DNA of 64,000 bases from Ensifer adhaerens (lineage in GTDB: Bacteria; Pseudomonadota; Alphaproteobacteria; Rhizobiales; Rhizobiaceae). The notes beneath the pieces were generated by a model, which saw nothing but the letters and a program-made list of their open reading frames with translations, made no database searches and was not told where the DNA came from. The DNA lies in NCBI RefSeq assembly GCF_002940685.1, contig NZ_PNFP01000022.1:34594-98593 (forward strand). The letters are read 5' to 3'. The position numbers and the translations under genes are program-made. Numbering within the stretch: position 1 is the stretch's first letter; each line of letters begins with the position of its first letter. This document shows positions 8,618 through 17,777 of the stretch, one piece after another.

Positions 8618-9402
8618 CGGAAGGGCGTCTCTGGTCCTGGCTCGCCGTCGCTTTGGGCGGGCTCTATTTCCTGCTTCCGCTCGTCGGCATGTTCGACTTC
8701 TCGATGCGCATGCAGCGCGATGGCTACAGCTTCGAAGCTTACCGCGTGGTGCTGGCAGATCCGCAGTTCCAGCAAACCTTCGGCTACTCCGTCGTTCTGG
8801 CCTTGCTCACGATCGTTCTTGGAATCGCGATCATCGTGCCGACGGCCTATTTTGTCCGACTGCGGTTTCCCGGGTTGCGCCCGGTCGTCGAGTTCCTGAC
8901 GCTGCTGCCACTGGTCATTCCGCCGATCGTCATCGTCTTCGGCTACATCCGCATCTACAATACATCCTCGGTCCTGCCACTGACGGGAAGCTGGTGGGGT
9001 ACCAATCTCCTCATTCTGTTCGGCTATGCGACACTGTCGCTGCCCTACATGTATCGCTCCGTCGACACGGGCCTGCGCACCATCGATGTCGGCAGCCTGA
9101 CGGAGGCAGCCCAGAGCCTGGGGTCTGGCTGGACGCGGATCCTCGCCGTCGTCATCCTGCCAAACGTCTTTGTCTCGGTGCTGTCCGGAGCCTTCCTGAC
9201 CTTCGCGATCGTCATCGGCGAATATGTCTTTGCCGCCTTGCTCAACGTCGGCTCGTTCGGTCCCTACATGGTCTGGATGGGCGGCAACCGCGCCTACGAA
9301 CCCTCGGCGCTTGCCGTTGTCGCCTTCGCCATCACCTGGGCCTGCATGGCGCTGATCCAGCTTGTCACCCGTTTCTCCAAGTTCTCCACCGTGAGGCGTT
9401 GA
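8614..9402 (+). CDS. ABC transporter permease (second of pair)
   Basis: 262 residues, six predicted helices, EAA loop TEAAQSLGSGWTRILAVVILPN. The ATG at 8614 overlaps the previous stop and has an AAAGG ribosome-binding site; a GTG at 8605 in the same frame is an alternative. It ends 2 bp before the ATPase gene. It pairs with the upstream permease to form the membrane channel of the importer. Confidence 0.9.
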   Translation: MTEGRLWSWLAVALGGLYFLLPLVGMFDFSMRMQRDGYSFEAYRVVLADPQFQQTFGYSVVLALLTIVLGIAIIVPTAYFVRLRFPGLRPVVEFLTLLPLVIPPIVIVFGYIRIYNTSSVLPLTGSWWGTNLLILFGYATLSLPYMYRSVDTGLRTIDVGSLTEAAQSLGSGWTRILAVVILPNVFVSVLSGAFLTFAIVIGEYVFAALLNVGSFGPYMVWMGGNRAYEPSALAVVAFAITWACMALIQLVTRFSKFSTVRR

Positions 9403-9404
9403 CC

Positions 9405-10463
9405 ATGGCTTTCCTCGATATACAGCACCTGGAAAAATCCTTTGGCCCGACCCGTGTCGTCAAGGATTTCAACCTCAACATCGAGAGAGGGGAGTTCGTC
9501 TCCTTTCTCGGCCCGTCCGGCTGCGGCAAGACCACGGTTTTGCGCATGGTCGCCGGCTTCGAGACGCCGACATCGGGCGCGATCCGTATCGACGGACGGG
9601 AGGTGACGGGGCTTCCCGCCAACCGGCGCAACATCGGCATGGTGTTCCAGGCCTATGCGCTTTTCCCAAATCTGACGGTGGCAGAAAACATAGGCTTCGG
9701 CCTCAAGGTCGCGGGTGAGGGCAAGGCGGCGATTGCACGGCGCGTCCGTGAAATGCTGGATCTGATTGGCTTGCCGCAACTCGGAGGGCGCTATCCGTTC
9801 CAGCTCTCCGGCGGCCAGCAGCAGCGCGTGGCGCTTGCGCGCGCGCTCGCGCCGCGCCCGCAGGTGCTGCTGCTCGATGAGCCGCTATCTGCATTGGATG
9901 CGAAGGTTCGCATCAGCCTGCGTGACGAGATCCGCCGGATTCAGCGCGATCTCGGCATCACCGCCATTTTCGTGACGCATGACCAGGAGGAGGCGCTATC
10001 GATTTCGGATCGCGTCGTGGTCATGCACCAGGGCGTCGCTGACCAGGTCGGCACGCCGTTCGAGATCTACAACCGTCCGGCGACGCGCTTCGTTGCGCAA
10101 TTCGTCGGTACCCTCAATCTTCTCGACGTCGACGTATTGGATGCGACCACCGGCAAGGTGCGGCTTGGTGGTGTACCGGTGGCGCTGGACCAGCCGTTTC
10201 ATGGTCGACCCGGCGAGCGCATCAGCCTGGCGATGCGCCCGGAATCGGTGGAACTGGGGCGCGGCGACAGCGATCGCGTCGTCCTTTCCGGCGAAATCGC
10301 CGCTGTGCATTTTCTCGGCTCGGTGATCCGCATCCGAGTGGCGGTCGCGGGCCAATTCGTTTCGCTCGATACGTTCAACCAGCCCGACAGGCCGCCGCCC
10401 TCGGTTGGTACCCCCGTAGAGGTCAGCCTGCCGCATCGCGACCTGATGGTGCTTGCCGCCTGA
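9405..10463 (+). CDS. ABC transporter ATP-binding protein (PotA/FbpC-like, with TOBE domain)
   Basis: 352 residues. The ATPase domain (about 1-240) shows Walker A GPSGCGKTT, Q-loop region VFQAYALFPN, signature [16 protein letters not shown], Walker B VLLLDEPLSALD and the switch His in IFVTHDQEE. The rest is a C-terminal TOBE-type regulatory domain (about 275-350), as in PotA, FbpC and PhnT-like ATPases. It powers the importer formed with the two preceding permeases; the start two bases after the previous stop fits a compact operon. Confidence 0.92.
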   Translation: MAFLDIQHLEKSFGPTRVVKDFNLNIERGEFVSFLGPSGCGKTTVLRMVAGFETPTSGAIRIDGREVTGLPANRRNIGMVFQAYALFPNLTVAENIGFGLKVAGEGKAAIARRVREMLDLIGLPQLGGRYPFQLSGGQQQRVALARALAPRPQVLLLDEPLSALDAKVRISLRDEIRRIQRDLGITAIFVTHDQEEALSISDRVVVMHQGVADQVGTPFEIYNRPATRFVAQFVGTLNLLDVDVLDATTGKVRLGGVPVALDQPFHGRPGERISLAMRPESVELGRGDSDRVVLSGEIAAVHFLGSVIRIRVAVAGQFVSLDTFNQPDRPPPSVGTPVEVSLPHRDLMVLAA

Positions 10464-10505
10464 CGATCCCTCAGCTCTGAAGTCGCCTGCGAAGGAGCCG
10501 GCTCT

Positions 10506-11537
10506 TTGACCGAAACGACGTTTGACGATCTGTCGTCGCCGGATTGGCGCGCGAAAATAGCCGCCCTTTCCGGCACAGCCCGCGCCCGGTTGGCGGCGCG
10601 GGCGCGCAACGCGCCGCTGTTTGCTCACGCCTATGCCTTTCACCTGAATATGCGTTTCGGTGGCGTGACACCGCTGCAGCTTGCCGAATTCGCCTATGAG
10701 CAGCGGCTCGTCGGCCTCAAGCTCCATGTCGAGGACGGAGAAGCGACAAGCCTTGCCCGCATGTCGGACGCAGCGCTTTCCGATTATGGCGTGGCGATAG
10801 CGCGGTACGGACTGGAACTGCATGTCGAGACCAGCACGACGGAGGCGGCGGGTCTTTCGGATGCAGTGCGTATTGCGCTTGCCACCGGTGCGACGTCGCT
10901 GCGTTGCTATCCGCGCTACGAGGGGCGCGTCTCCGAAATCCTCTCACGCACGATTGCGGATCTGCGACGATTGGAGACCTTCGATCCCGAGGGGCGGCTT
11001 CGCTACACGCTCGAACAGCACGAGGACCTGAAGTCGGAGGAACTGATCGGTATCGTGAAGGCGGTCGCCAATCCGCGCCTCGGCCTGCTGTTCGACTTCG
11101 GCAACATGATCAATGCCTATGAGCTGCCGTTGCCGGCGCTTGCCGCACAGGCGCCCTATGTGACCGAAGTGCATGTCAAAGACTGCCTCGTGAAGCACGA
11201 TCGCGACGGCTGGGCGCACCTCGCCTGCCAAACAGGCACCGGCCATCTGCCGCTGCATGCGATGTTCGTGGACCTGCTTCTGCTTGGGCAGGACCGTCCG
11301 CAGGTCTTAAGCTTCGGGCTTGAGGAAGAGGAGGGCTATTTCGCGCCGGCCCTGCGCTTCCCCTCGGAGGAGAGCGACCCATTCATTGCGGCCCGCTCGG
11401 CGAGTTTCACGGACATCGGGACCACCGACCTTGAGGCGCGGCTGCGGCAAGAGGCGATTGCCGCTCATCGGCAGCTCGAAACTGTAAGAACCATGCTCAA
11501 TCAGATTGCCGCTGAAGCTTTGAGGATAGAACGATGA
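10506..11537 (+). CDS. TIM-barrel sugar phosphate isomerase/epimerase-like protein
   Basis: 343 residues starting at TTG, with AAGGAG about 9 bases upstream; no ATG fits better. The sequence has the pattern of the xylose-isomerase-like (AP endonuclease 2) TIM barrel: a Glu in TLEQHEDLKSEEL, Asp in LLFDFGNM, His and Asp in VTEVHVKDC and a late Glu in LSFGLEEEEGY, the usual metal-ligand set. It overlaps the phosphatase downstream by 4 bp (ATGA) and belongs to the importer operon, so it likely isomerises or epimerises the imported compound or its dephosphorylated product. The exact reaction is unknown. Confidence 0.82.
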   Translation: MTETTFDDLSSPDWRAKIAALSGTARARLAARARNAPLFAHAYAFHLNMRFGGVTPLQLAEFAYEQRLVGLKLHVEDGEATSLARMSDAALSDYGVAIARYGLELHVETSTTEAAGLSDAVRIALATGATSLRCYPRYEGRVSEILSRTIADLRRLETFDPEGRLRYTLEQHEDLKSEELIGIVKAVANPRLGLLFDFGNMINAYELPLPALAAQAPYVTEVHVKDCLVKHDRDGWAHLACQTGTGHLPLHAMFVDLLLLGQDRPQVLSFGLEEEEGYFAPALRFPSEESDPFIAARSASFTDIGTTDLEARLRQEAIAAHRQLETVRTMLNQIAAEALRIER

Positions 11538-12322
11538 CCCACGAGCCTGACTGCCCACCGCCCTACCTTGAACTTGCGCACGCCATGGCCGATGCCGCAG
11601 CCAGTGTGATCCGTCCGCACTTCCGCAAGCGCGTTGTGATCGACGCCAAGGCCGATGCCAGCCCCGTCACCATTGCCGACCGCGACGCAGAGGCCAAGAT
11701 GCGGCGAATGATCGAGGCACATTTTCCCGATCACGGGATAAGGGGGGAGGAATTCGGTGCTTGCCGGACGGATGCCGAATGGGTCTGGGTGCTCGATCCC
11801 ATCGATGGCACGAAGTCGTTCATTTCCGGCTCGCTCGCCTTCGGCACGCAAATCGCATTGCTCCATCGCGGCGATCCTGTGCTCGGCATGATCAATCAGC
11901 CGATCACCGGCGAACGGTGGCTCGGAATGAGCTCGTCCGCGACCCTGAACGAGGAACCCATCCGCACGAGCGAAAAGACCGCACTGGGAGAGGCGATCCT
12001 TTACACCTCGGCGCTCGAACAGTTCGATCGCGCGCGCTACGAGCGCTTCGACGCGTTGACCGCCAAGGTGCGCTTCACCCGTATTTCTCACGATTGCTAC
12101 GCGGCCGGGTTGTTGGCGCTGGGTGGTATCGATCTGCTGGTCGAAAGCAACGTTTTTGACTACGACATCCTCCCGCAGATGCCCATCATTCTGGCTGCAG
12201 GCGGCATCGTGACCGACTGGGATGGGCGGCCTCTTACGGATGCAACACGTTACGACACTGTGCTGATGGCGGCGAACGGCGAGCTCCATCGGGCCGCATT
12301 GGACGCGCTGCACCCGGCATGA
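11534..12322 (+). CDS. Inositol monophosphatase-family phosphatase (HisN/SuhB-like)
   Basis: 262 residues with all metal sites of the IMPase family: GEEFG, DPIDGTKSFISG (the D-P-x-D-G-T signature) and a C-terminal DYDILP motif. The family removes phosphate from inositol phosphates, histidinol phosphate, PAP or sugar phosphates using Mg2+. Some annotations would call it histidinol-phosphatase, but its place at the end of an importer operon points to a catabolic role, taking phosphate off the imported or isomerised substrate. Start overlaps the upstream stop (ATGA). Confidence 0.87.
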   Translation: MTHEPDCPPPYLELAHAMADAAASVIRPHFRKRVVIDAKADASPVTIADRDAEAKMRRMIEAHFPDHGIRGEEFGACRTDAEWVWVLDPIDGTKSFISGSLAFGTQIALLHRGDPVLGMINQPITGERWLGMSSSATLNEEPIRTSEKTALGEAILYTSALEQFDRARYERFDALTAKVRFTRISHDCYAAGLLALGGIDLLVESNVFDYDILPQMPIILAAGGIVTDWDGRPLTDATRYDTVLMAANGELHRAALDALHPA

Positions 12323-12355
12323 CGCTTGGCACTGCGGCCAGCCGTGCGACGCGTT

Positions 12356-12381
12356 CGCTCGCCCGTATCTTGTGGCGAGCG
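12356..12381 (+). terminator. Probable terminator hairpin of the importer operon
   Basis: CGCTCGCC and GGCGAGCG form a perfect 8-bp GC-rich stem with a 10-base loop 34 bp after the phosphatase stop. There is no clear U tract, so termination is plausible rather than proven. Confidence 0.45.
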
Positions 12382-12577
12382 GGCACAAAGCTGCAGCGCT
12401 GGCCGGGGCGAACAGGAAGTGCGCTTGGTCCTGTCTTCGGCTGAGGCGCGTTTTTGCGGTTGGTCGCTGATGACGATATCGCGGTGCTCTTGCGTATTGC
12501 GAGACATGAAGAGCGATCCAGTCGGGCCAGCGCCCCAGGCAGAGTTGAAAAATAAAGCGGATGACCGTTCTTTTATA
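12382..12577. other. Intergenic, no gene recognised
   Basis: Open frames exist on both strands here, but none has a ribosome-binding site or family resemblance. The stretch leads into the promoter of the TetR gene. Confidence 0.5.
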
Positions 12578-12619
12578 TGGACGAGCACTCCCGCCAGTTT
12601 ATAATCAGGATGATCATCC
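12578..12619 (+). promoter_or_regulatory. TetR-gene promoter with palindromic operator
   Basis: TGGACG (12578-12583), a 16-bp spacer and a consensus TATAAT (12600-12605) make a clear promoter. Two bases later is a perfect 12-bp palindrome, GGATGATCATCC (12608-12619), lying over the expected start of transcription and 8 bases before the ribosome-binding site. This is the standard layout for self-repression by a TetR protein. Confidence 0.65.
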
Positions 12620-12638
12620 GGCTTGCGAAGGAGATCCC

Positions 12639-13253
12639 GTGGCCAGGACGCGCAACGATGAGCTGCACAAGTCTAGAAGGGCGCAGGTTCTGCGCGCGGC
12701 AGCCGACTGCTTTGCTCGCAAGGGTATCCACCAGACAACGATGCAGGAGATCTGTGCGGCGTCAGGGATGAGTGCTGGGGCGCTCTACCGTTATTTCCCG
12801 ACCAAGGAATCGATCATTGTGGCCTTCGCCGACGAGGAGCGAAGCGAGACGGCGAAGCTCATATCTGATCTCAATTCGTCGCCGAACATTGTAGCCGCGC
12901 TTGCAGAGATTTTTCCGGAACTCTTCAATGGCCTGACGGACGAAAATTATGGCCGCCTCACCCTCGAAGTTGCGGCTGAAGCGGCGCGCAATGGCGCGGT
13001 CAAGGCGGCGTTCGACCAAAATGAATCCGAACTCTGTGAGCAGTTGTCGGCTGCCCTGAAGAGGGGGCAGGCGGCTGGCCATGTGGACCCTGAACTCGAC
13101 CTTGATGCAGCGGTATTCCTGCTTGTTGCCCTGTTTGACGGTATTGCGGGGCGCGCGGCCTTGTCCCAGACGTCCGACAAGGCCCGACTTGCGAGCGGTG
13201 TCGCATATCTGCTTCGGAACATGCTGGAAGGTCCACGCGGCGCCAACAGTTAG
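12639..13253 (+). CDS. TetR-family transcriptional regulator
   Basis: 204 residues. Start is GTG at 12639, 5 bases after GAAGGAGA. The N-terminal HTH (about 12-60) has the TetR pattern TMQEICAASGMSAGALYRYFPTKESI, followed by an all-helical ligand-binding domain. The promoter just upstream carries a perfect 12-bp palindrome. The FAD monooxygenase 62 bp downstream on the same strand is the likely target and probably shares the transcript. The ligand is unknown, plausibly an aromatic substrate of the monooxygenase. Confidence 0.9.
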   Translation: MARTRNDELHKSRRAQVLRAAADCFARKGIHQTTMQEICAASGMSAGALYRYFPTKESIIVAFADEERSETAKLISDLNSSPNIVAALAEIFPELFNGLTDENYGRLTLEVAAEAARNGAVKAAFDQNESELCEQLSAALKRGQAAGHVDPELDLDAAVFLLVALFDGIAGRAALSQTSDKARLASGVAYLLRNMLEGPRGANS

Positions 13254-13315
13254 GCGGGGCCAATGACGGGCGCTCAGCAGCATTCTACTAACATCCCACC
13301 ATAGAGAGGATCTTT

Positions 13316-14530
13316 ATGTTGCAGGATCGTTTTGACGTTGTCGTCGCCGGCGGCGGGATTGCCGGCTTGGCGGCCGCCCTGGCTTTCCAAAGGGCCGGCG
13401 CTAGCGTTTTCGTGCTCGAGCAGGCTGCAGCCTTCGCTCCGGTTGGAGCGGGGATTTTGTTGCAAGCCAACGGGCTGATGGTGCTCGATGCCCTGGGAAT
13501 CGGCGAGCAGGTACGCGCGCATGGCGCGATAGTGCCACGTTTCGTGCTGCGGAATTCGCATGGTCGCTGTTTGCTGGCAACGGAGCTCGACGCTCATCTT
13601 CCTCGCCAGTATTGGCCGGTCTGTATCCACCGTGCCCACCTGCATGAGATTCTCTGGAAGGCCTGCCTCAGCGCTCACGTCACGGTTCACTTCGGCTGCA
13701 AGGTGAAGACCATTGACAAAAAGCCGGAGAGGTCCGTGGTCTTTAGTGACACGCGTGATGGCACCGTGCCGATCTCTGGGCATCTCATCGTCGGTGCCGA
13801 TGGTCTCAAGTCGGCCGTACGAGAGGCGGCCGAAATCCGCGCCCACCTCTGGCCAATCGTTGAAGGCAGTGTTCAAGGGGTCGTTCCGTTTGGCGTCTCG
13901 ACCGCTTATCACGGTGAGTATGTCAAGGGATCCGAGGCTTGTGGCATGCTGCCAACGGGGCCTGATTCAACGTTCTGGTTCTGGGGCGCTTCCAGTCGAA
14001 CGGCGATCGCCGCCACCGGGGAGTTCGACAGCTGGAAAGCCGAAGTATGCGGCCGGTTTCCCCCTATGCATGCGATCTTGGCGCGATACAACAGTTGGAC
14101 CGACATGGCCCGGTTGCAGCACCGCAGTGTTCGTTGTGATGCATGGTCGTCTGGCAACGTGGTGCTAATCGGCGATGCCGCGCATGCCATGAGCCCGAAT
14201 CTTGGCCAAGGGGCGAATTGTGCCCTGGTCGACGCCCTGGTGCTCGTCAGCCATGTTGCTGGAACTGACGACGGGCTTCTTGGGGCGCTGGCGAGATTTG
14301 AGACTGATCGCCGACCGCTGGTCGACGATCTTCAGCAACGTGGACATGATGAAAGCGCAAGCGCGCTTCGGCATTGGCCAGGATTCGAGGCCGTGGTCAT
14401 TATAGCGCTTCGACTAGCCCGATTTGTTCCGCCGAGCGGACAACATGCCGAGGTTCTGGCGATGAGCGGTCTTGTTGGAACGGGGTTTGACCTCGCGGCG
14501 GCAGGTGTTCGCGGAACTGTCCCGTGGTGA
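13316..14530 (+). CDS. FAD-dependent aromatic-ring-type monooxygenase
   Basis: 404 residues, the size of group A flavoprotein hydroxylases (salicylate and 6-hydroxynicotinate 3-monooxygenase types). FAD motif VVVAGGGIAGLAAALAF (8-24), the middle motif LIVGADGLKSAVR, and the C-terminal GDAAHAMSPNLGQGAN segment that binds the flavin ribityl chain are all intact. It would hydroxylate an aromatic compound using NAD(P)H and O2. ATG start with GAGAGGA upstream. The preceding TetR gene probably regulates it. No ring-cleavage genes follow, so the pathway cannot be named. Confidence 0.88.
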   Translation: MLQDRFDVVVAGGGIAGLAAALAFQRAGASVFVLEQAAAFAPVGAGILLQANGLMVLDALGIGEQVRAHGAIVPRFVLRNSHGRCLLATELDAHLPRQYWPVCIHRAHLHEILWKACLSAHVTVHFGCKVKTIDKKPERSVVFSDTRDGTVPISGHLIVGADGLKSAVREAAEIRAHLWPIVEGSVQGVVPFGVSTAYHGEYVKGSEACGMLPTGPDSTFWFWGASSRTAIAATGEFDSWKAEVCGRFPPMHAILARYNSWTDMARLQHRSVRCDAWSSGNVVLIGDAAHAMSPNLGQGANCALVDALVLVSHVAGTDDGLLGALARFETDRRPLVDDLQQRGHDESASALRHWPGFEAVVIIALRLARFVPPSGQHAEVLAMSGLVGTGFDLAAAGVRGTVPW

Positions 14531-15027
14531 ACTGGTTTTGTGGACAGCTTGCCGTTGGCGGACCAACGCCCTGAAGCGCTCAGGTCTAGGTTCTGGAAGC
14601 CGCAGGCGCTTCGAACAGCCAAATTAGCCGGGCGAAAATCGAAATGCTTCAACGCCCTTGTGTGGGTTTGCCTACATTTCCCGCAACGAAACACATGCCG
14701 TGGATCGGTTGGCCCCCTGAACTTCAGCGGCGAGGTCCCTTCCGCAAGGATTGCCGAAGGCGCGACGCTCAGAGAGCATCCGGGACTTTCCAGACCCCCG
14801 AACCGGGTTTGCTTATCCAGTGACCTGGCTCGTGAAAGCGTGAAGCCTGTTTGGCGCTGTCTCGTGTACGAGGCCCAAGCGCGCTTGCCGAACCCTTCGT
14901 CGCAAGAAACCCCGGAGATAGGAGAAAAAACTACGGGCGGAGCCAAGGTTGGAATGGGCGCTCTAGAATGAAGGTGAAATCTATCGATTATATGTGCTAA
15001 TATCCAATTTTCGCACAGGAGAACGTC
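14531..15027. other. Intergenic 497 bp, no gene recognised
   Basis: A 143-codon frame on the plus strand and part of a long minus-strand frame cross this stretch; neither resembles a known family, and the minus one continues as the antisense of the next gene. The last 50 bases are AT-rich (ATTATATGTGCTAATAT around 14980-15002) and probably hold the promoter of the sulfonate operon. Confidence 0.5.
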
Positions 15028-15981
15028 ATGATGATTTCCCGACGCCTTTTCTCGATAGCGCTTGCGGCGACGTTTGCAGTCCCGCTTCTCAACGCCGCGC
15101 CTGCAGCGGCGTCCGACAAAGTGATCCGCATTGGCTACCAGAAATACGGCACGCTCGTGCTGCTCAAGGGAAAGGGTCTCCTGGAGAGAAAGCTGGAGCA
15201 GATCGGCTACACGGTGACCTGGGCGGAGTTCCCGGCGGGCCCGCAGCTTCTCGAGGCGCTGAACGTCGGCGCAGTCGATTTCGGGACGACCGGCGAGACG
15301 CCGCCGATCTTCGCACAGGCGGCCGGCGCTCCCCTGGTTTACGTCGCCCATGAGCCGCCGGCGCCGCGCGGCGAGGCGATCCTTGTGCCGAAGGGAAGCC
15401 CCATTCAGAACGTTGCGGATCTCAAGGGGAAGACCGTTGCCCTCAACAAGGGTTCGAATGTTCACTTCCTCTTGGTGAAGGCGCTTGAGGAGGCTGGCCT
15501 CAAGTACAGCGACATCAAGACATCCTTCCTTCCGCCGGCCGATGCCCGCGCCGCCTTTGAGCAGGGTGCCGTCGACGCCTGGGTGATCTGGGATCCCTTC
15601 CAGGCCGCAGCAGAGCTCGCGATCGAGGCGCGCGAACTTCGCAACGGCGAAGGCATCGTGCCGAACCACCAGTTCTATCTCGGCGCAAAGCCCTTCGTGG
15701 ACGGCCATCCCGAAGCGGTCGACACGGTGATTGCTGCCGTCGCCGAGATTGACGAATGGACGAAGGCCAATCCGGCGGCGGCTGCCGCCGAGCTGGCGCC
15801 ATCAGTCGGCATTCCGGCAGATGTACTGGCGGTCGCGCTGGCGCGGCAATCCTACGGCGTCAAGGCACTCGACGACAGTATCGTCAAGCAGCAGCAAGCC
15901 ATCGCCGATACGTTCTTCGATCTCGGTCTCATTCCAAACAGGATCTCGATTGCGAACGCCGTGCGAAAGGGCGGTGCGTGA
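15028..15981 (+). CDS. ssuA: Sulfonate-type ABC transporter substrate-binding protein (SsuA-like)
   Basis: 317 residues; two consecutive ATGs, with CAGGAG upstream. Signal peptide MMISRRLFSIALAATFAVPLL..AAA, cleaved near residue 28. The mature start IRIGYQKYGTLVLLKGKGLLE and the segments GPQLLEALNVGAVDFGTTGETPP and DAWVIWDPF are hallmark stretches of aliphatic sulfonate binding proteins. Periplasmic. First gene of an SsuA-SsuC-SsuB order, but with no SsuD or SsuE monooxygenase pair in the operon; AprA/AprB-like redox genes follow instead. The ligand is therefore an organosulfur compound by family, not necessarily an alkanesulfonate. Confidence 0.88.
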   Translation: MMISRRLFSIALAATFAVPLLNAAPAAASDKVIRIGYQKYGTLVLLKGKGLLERKLEQIGYTVTWAEFPAGPQLLEALNVGAVDFGTTGETPPIFAQAAGAPLVYVAHEPPAPRGEAILVPKGSPIQNVADLKGKTVALNKGSNVHFLLVKALEEAGLKYSDIKTSFLPPADARAAFEQGAVDAWVIWDPFQAAAELAIEARELRNGEGIVPNHQFYLGAKPFVDGHPEAVDTVIAAVAEIDEWTKANPAAAAAELAPSVGIPADVLAVALARQSYGVKALDDSIVKQQQAIADTFFDLGLIPNRISIANAVRKGGA

Positions 15982-16817
15982 TGGTGGACCTGTCGGTAGC
16001 CGGTATCGCTACCGGCGAAACCCGCAAGCCCAATCTGAAGAGCCTGTGGAGCGGACTGGCGCCATGGGCTCTCCCGCTGGTGCTTCTTGTCGTTTGGGAA
16101 ATCGCGGCCCGAACGGGTCTCGTAACGGCGCGCCTGATGCCGGCGCCGACAACGATTGCGGCCGCCTTCTGGCGGTCGCTGCTCGACGGATCGCTCCTCT
16201 TCCATACGCTCGCCTCTACCCGGCGGGCCTTCATCGGCCTTGCGATCGGCGGCGGGCTCGGCTTTGTCGCGGGAGTCCTTACCGGTCTCTGGAAACCCGC
16301 CGAGACGCTCTTCGACAGCACCGTCCAGATGGTGCGAAACATCCCGCATCTGGCACTGATCCCGCTCGTGATCCTCTGGTTCGGCATCGATGAAACCGCC
16401 AAGATCTTTCTGGTTTCGATCGGCGTCTTTTTTCCGATCTACATCAACACCTTCTATGGCGTCAGAACCATCGACCCGCAGATCGTGGAAATGGCGTCAG
16501 TCTACGGGCTCGACCGCAAGGCGTTGATCCGCCGCATCATACTTCCCGGAGCCTTGCCCTCCATTCTGGTCGGCCTGCGCTACGCGCTCGGCTTCATGTG
16601 GTTGACGTTGATCGTCGCCGAGACGATTTCGTCGACCAATGGCATCGGCTACATGACGATGAACGCGCGGGAGTTCCTCCAGACGGACGTCGTCCTGCTC
16701 GGCATCATCGTCTATGCCCTTCTTGGCAAGCTCGCCGACGTGGTGACCCGTGCGATCGAGAAGCGTGTCCTCGTCTGGCATCCGGCCTACCGGATAAAGC
16801 AGGGGGGCGAGCCATGA
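15981..16817 (+). CDS. ssuC: Sulfonate-type ABC transporter permease (SsuC-like)
   Basis: 278 residues, six predicted membrane helices. The ATG shares a base with the SsuA stop (TGATG). The sequences SGLAPWALPLVLLVVWEIAA near the N-terminus, VRNIPHLALIPLVILWFGI and the EAA loop EMASVYGLDRKALIRRIILP match SsuC/TauC permeases. It forms the channel with the SsuB-like ATPase, which overlaps it by 4 bp. Part of the SsuA-C-B importer. Confidence 0.9.
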   Translation: MVDLSVAGIATGETRKPNLKSLWSGLAPWALPLVLLVVWEIAARTGLVTARLMPAPTTIAAAFWRSLLDGSLLFHTLASTRRAFIGLAIGGGLGFVAGVLTGLWKPAETLFDSTVQMVRNIPHLALIPLVILWFGIDETAKIFLVSIGVFFPIYINTFYGVRTIDPQIVEMASVYGLDRKALIRRIILPGALPSILVGLRYALGFMWLTLIVAETISSTNGIGYMTMNAREFLQTDVVLLGIIVYALLGKLADVVTRAIEKRVLVWHPAYRIKQGGEP

Positions 16818-17557
16818 GCGCGGTGGCGGCCGAGGTGGCCGGAAACGACGGCGGCCTTTCGATTTCGCTGTCGCGGGTCGTAAAATCGTTCGGCAAGCTC
16901 AACGTGCTCGGCAGTTTCAACCTGGAGATCCCGGCGGGCCAGTTTCTGGCCGTTGTGGGAAGGTCGGGTGGCGGCAAATCCACCCTGTTGCGGCTGATCG
17001 CAGGGCTGGAGACGGCAACCGGCGGACGCGTCAGCATCGGAGGGCGTGACGTCGATCGCACCCTGCCGTCGGTGCGCCTGCTTTTTCAGGAGGCGCGTCT
17101 GGTGCCTTGGCAGCGGGTCATCGAGAATGTCGGCATCGCCCGCGGTCCGAACTGGCAGGAAACGGCCCGCCGCACGCTCGCGGATGTCGGTCTGGAGGGA
17201 CGCGAAGACGATTGGCCGAGCGTGCTTTCCGGCGGCCAGCGCCAGCGCGTGGCACTCGCCCGAGCGCTTGTCAGCGCCCCCCAGATCCTGTTGCTCGATG
17301 AGCCCTTCGGTGCGCTCGACGCGCTGACGCGTATCGAAATGCACCGCCTGCTCGAGCGGATTTGGACGGGGCGGGGATTTACCACCGTGCTGATCACCCA
17401 CGACGTCGCAGAGGCGGTGGCACTGGCTGATCGGGTGGTGGTGCTGCGGGAAGGGGCGATCGCGCTTGATATCGACGTCGATCTCGAACGCCCGCGGCGC
17501 GAGCTTGCAGATCCACGCGCGGTCGATCTGCAGCGCCGGATTCTTGAGGCGGTGTAG
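16814..17557 (+). CDS. ssuB: Sulfonate-type ABC transporter ATP-binding protein (SsuB-like)
   Basis: 247 residues. Walker A GRSGGGKST, Q-loop LFQEARLVPWQRV (the RLVPW form is typical of SsuB/TauB), signature LSGGQRQRVALARALV, Walker B ILLLDEPFGALDALTR and switch His in LITHDVAEA. Start overlaps the permease stop (ATGA). It energises the SsuA-C-B importer. Confidence 0.92.
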   Translation: MSAVAAEVAGNDGGLSISLSRVVKSFGKLNVLGSFNLEIPAGQFLAVVGRSGGGKSTLLRLIAGLETATGGRVSIGGRDVDRTLPSVRLLFQEARLVPWQRVIENVGIARGPNWQETARRTLADVGLEGREDDWPSVLSGGQRQRVALARALVSAPQILLLDEPFGALDALTRIEMHRLLERIWTGRGFTTVLITHDVAEAVALADRVVVLREGAIALDIDVDLERPRRELADPRAVDLQRRILEAV

Positions 17558-17777
17558 CCGGGCGTCCGACCGGAATTTAGGTTTGCAGCGATCGGCGGCG
17601 GGCATGCTCGCGTGCCGTGAACGGTCATGCACTTCTCCGCTTTGGCTTAGGCGGTGTGGCGCAGGCGCGTGGTTGCTCGCGTCCGCCGCCAGGGGCGACG
17701 ATTTGAACTGCCAAGGCAATTTATTGCGTGTGCCGGGCTGACCCCTTCCTAGAATGGCCAACCATCAAGGAGTGCTC

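Noticed and set aside
12326..12604. 92-codon plus-strand ORF before the TetR gene
   Set aside because: It runs through the terminator hairpin and the TetR promoter, with no family pattern.
14332..15708. 458-codon minus-strand frame across the monooxygenase end, the gap and ssuA
   Set aside because: About half of it is antisense to two well-supported genes, and the part in the gap shows no known domain.
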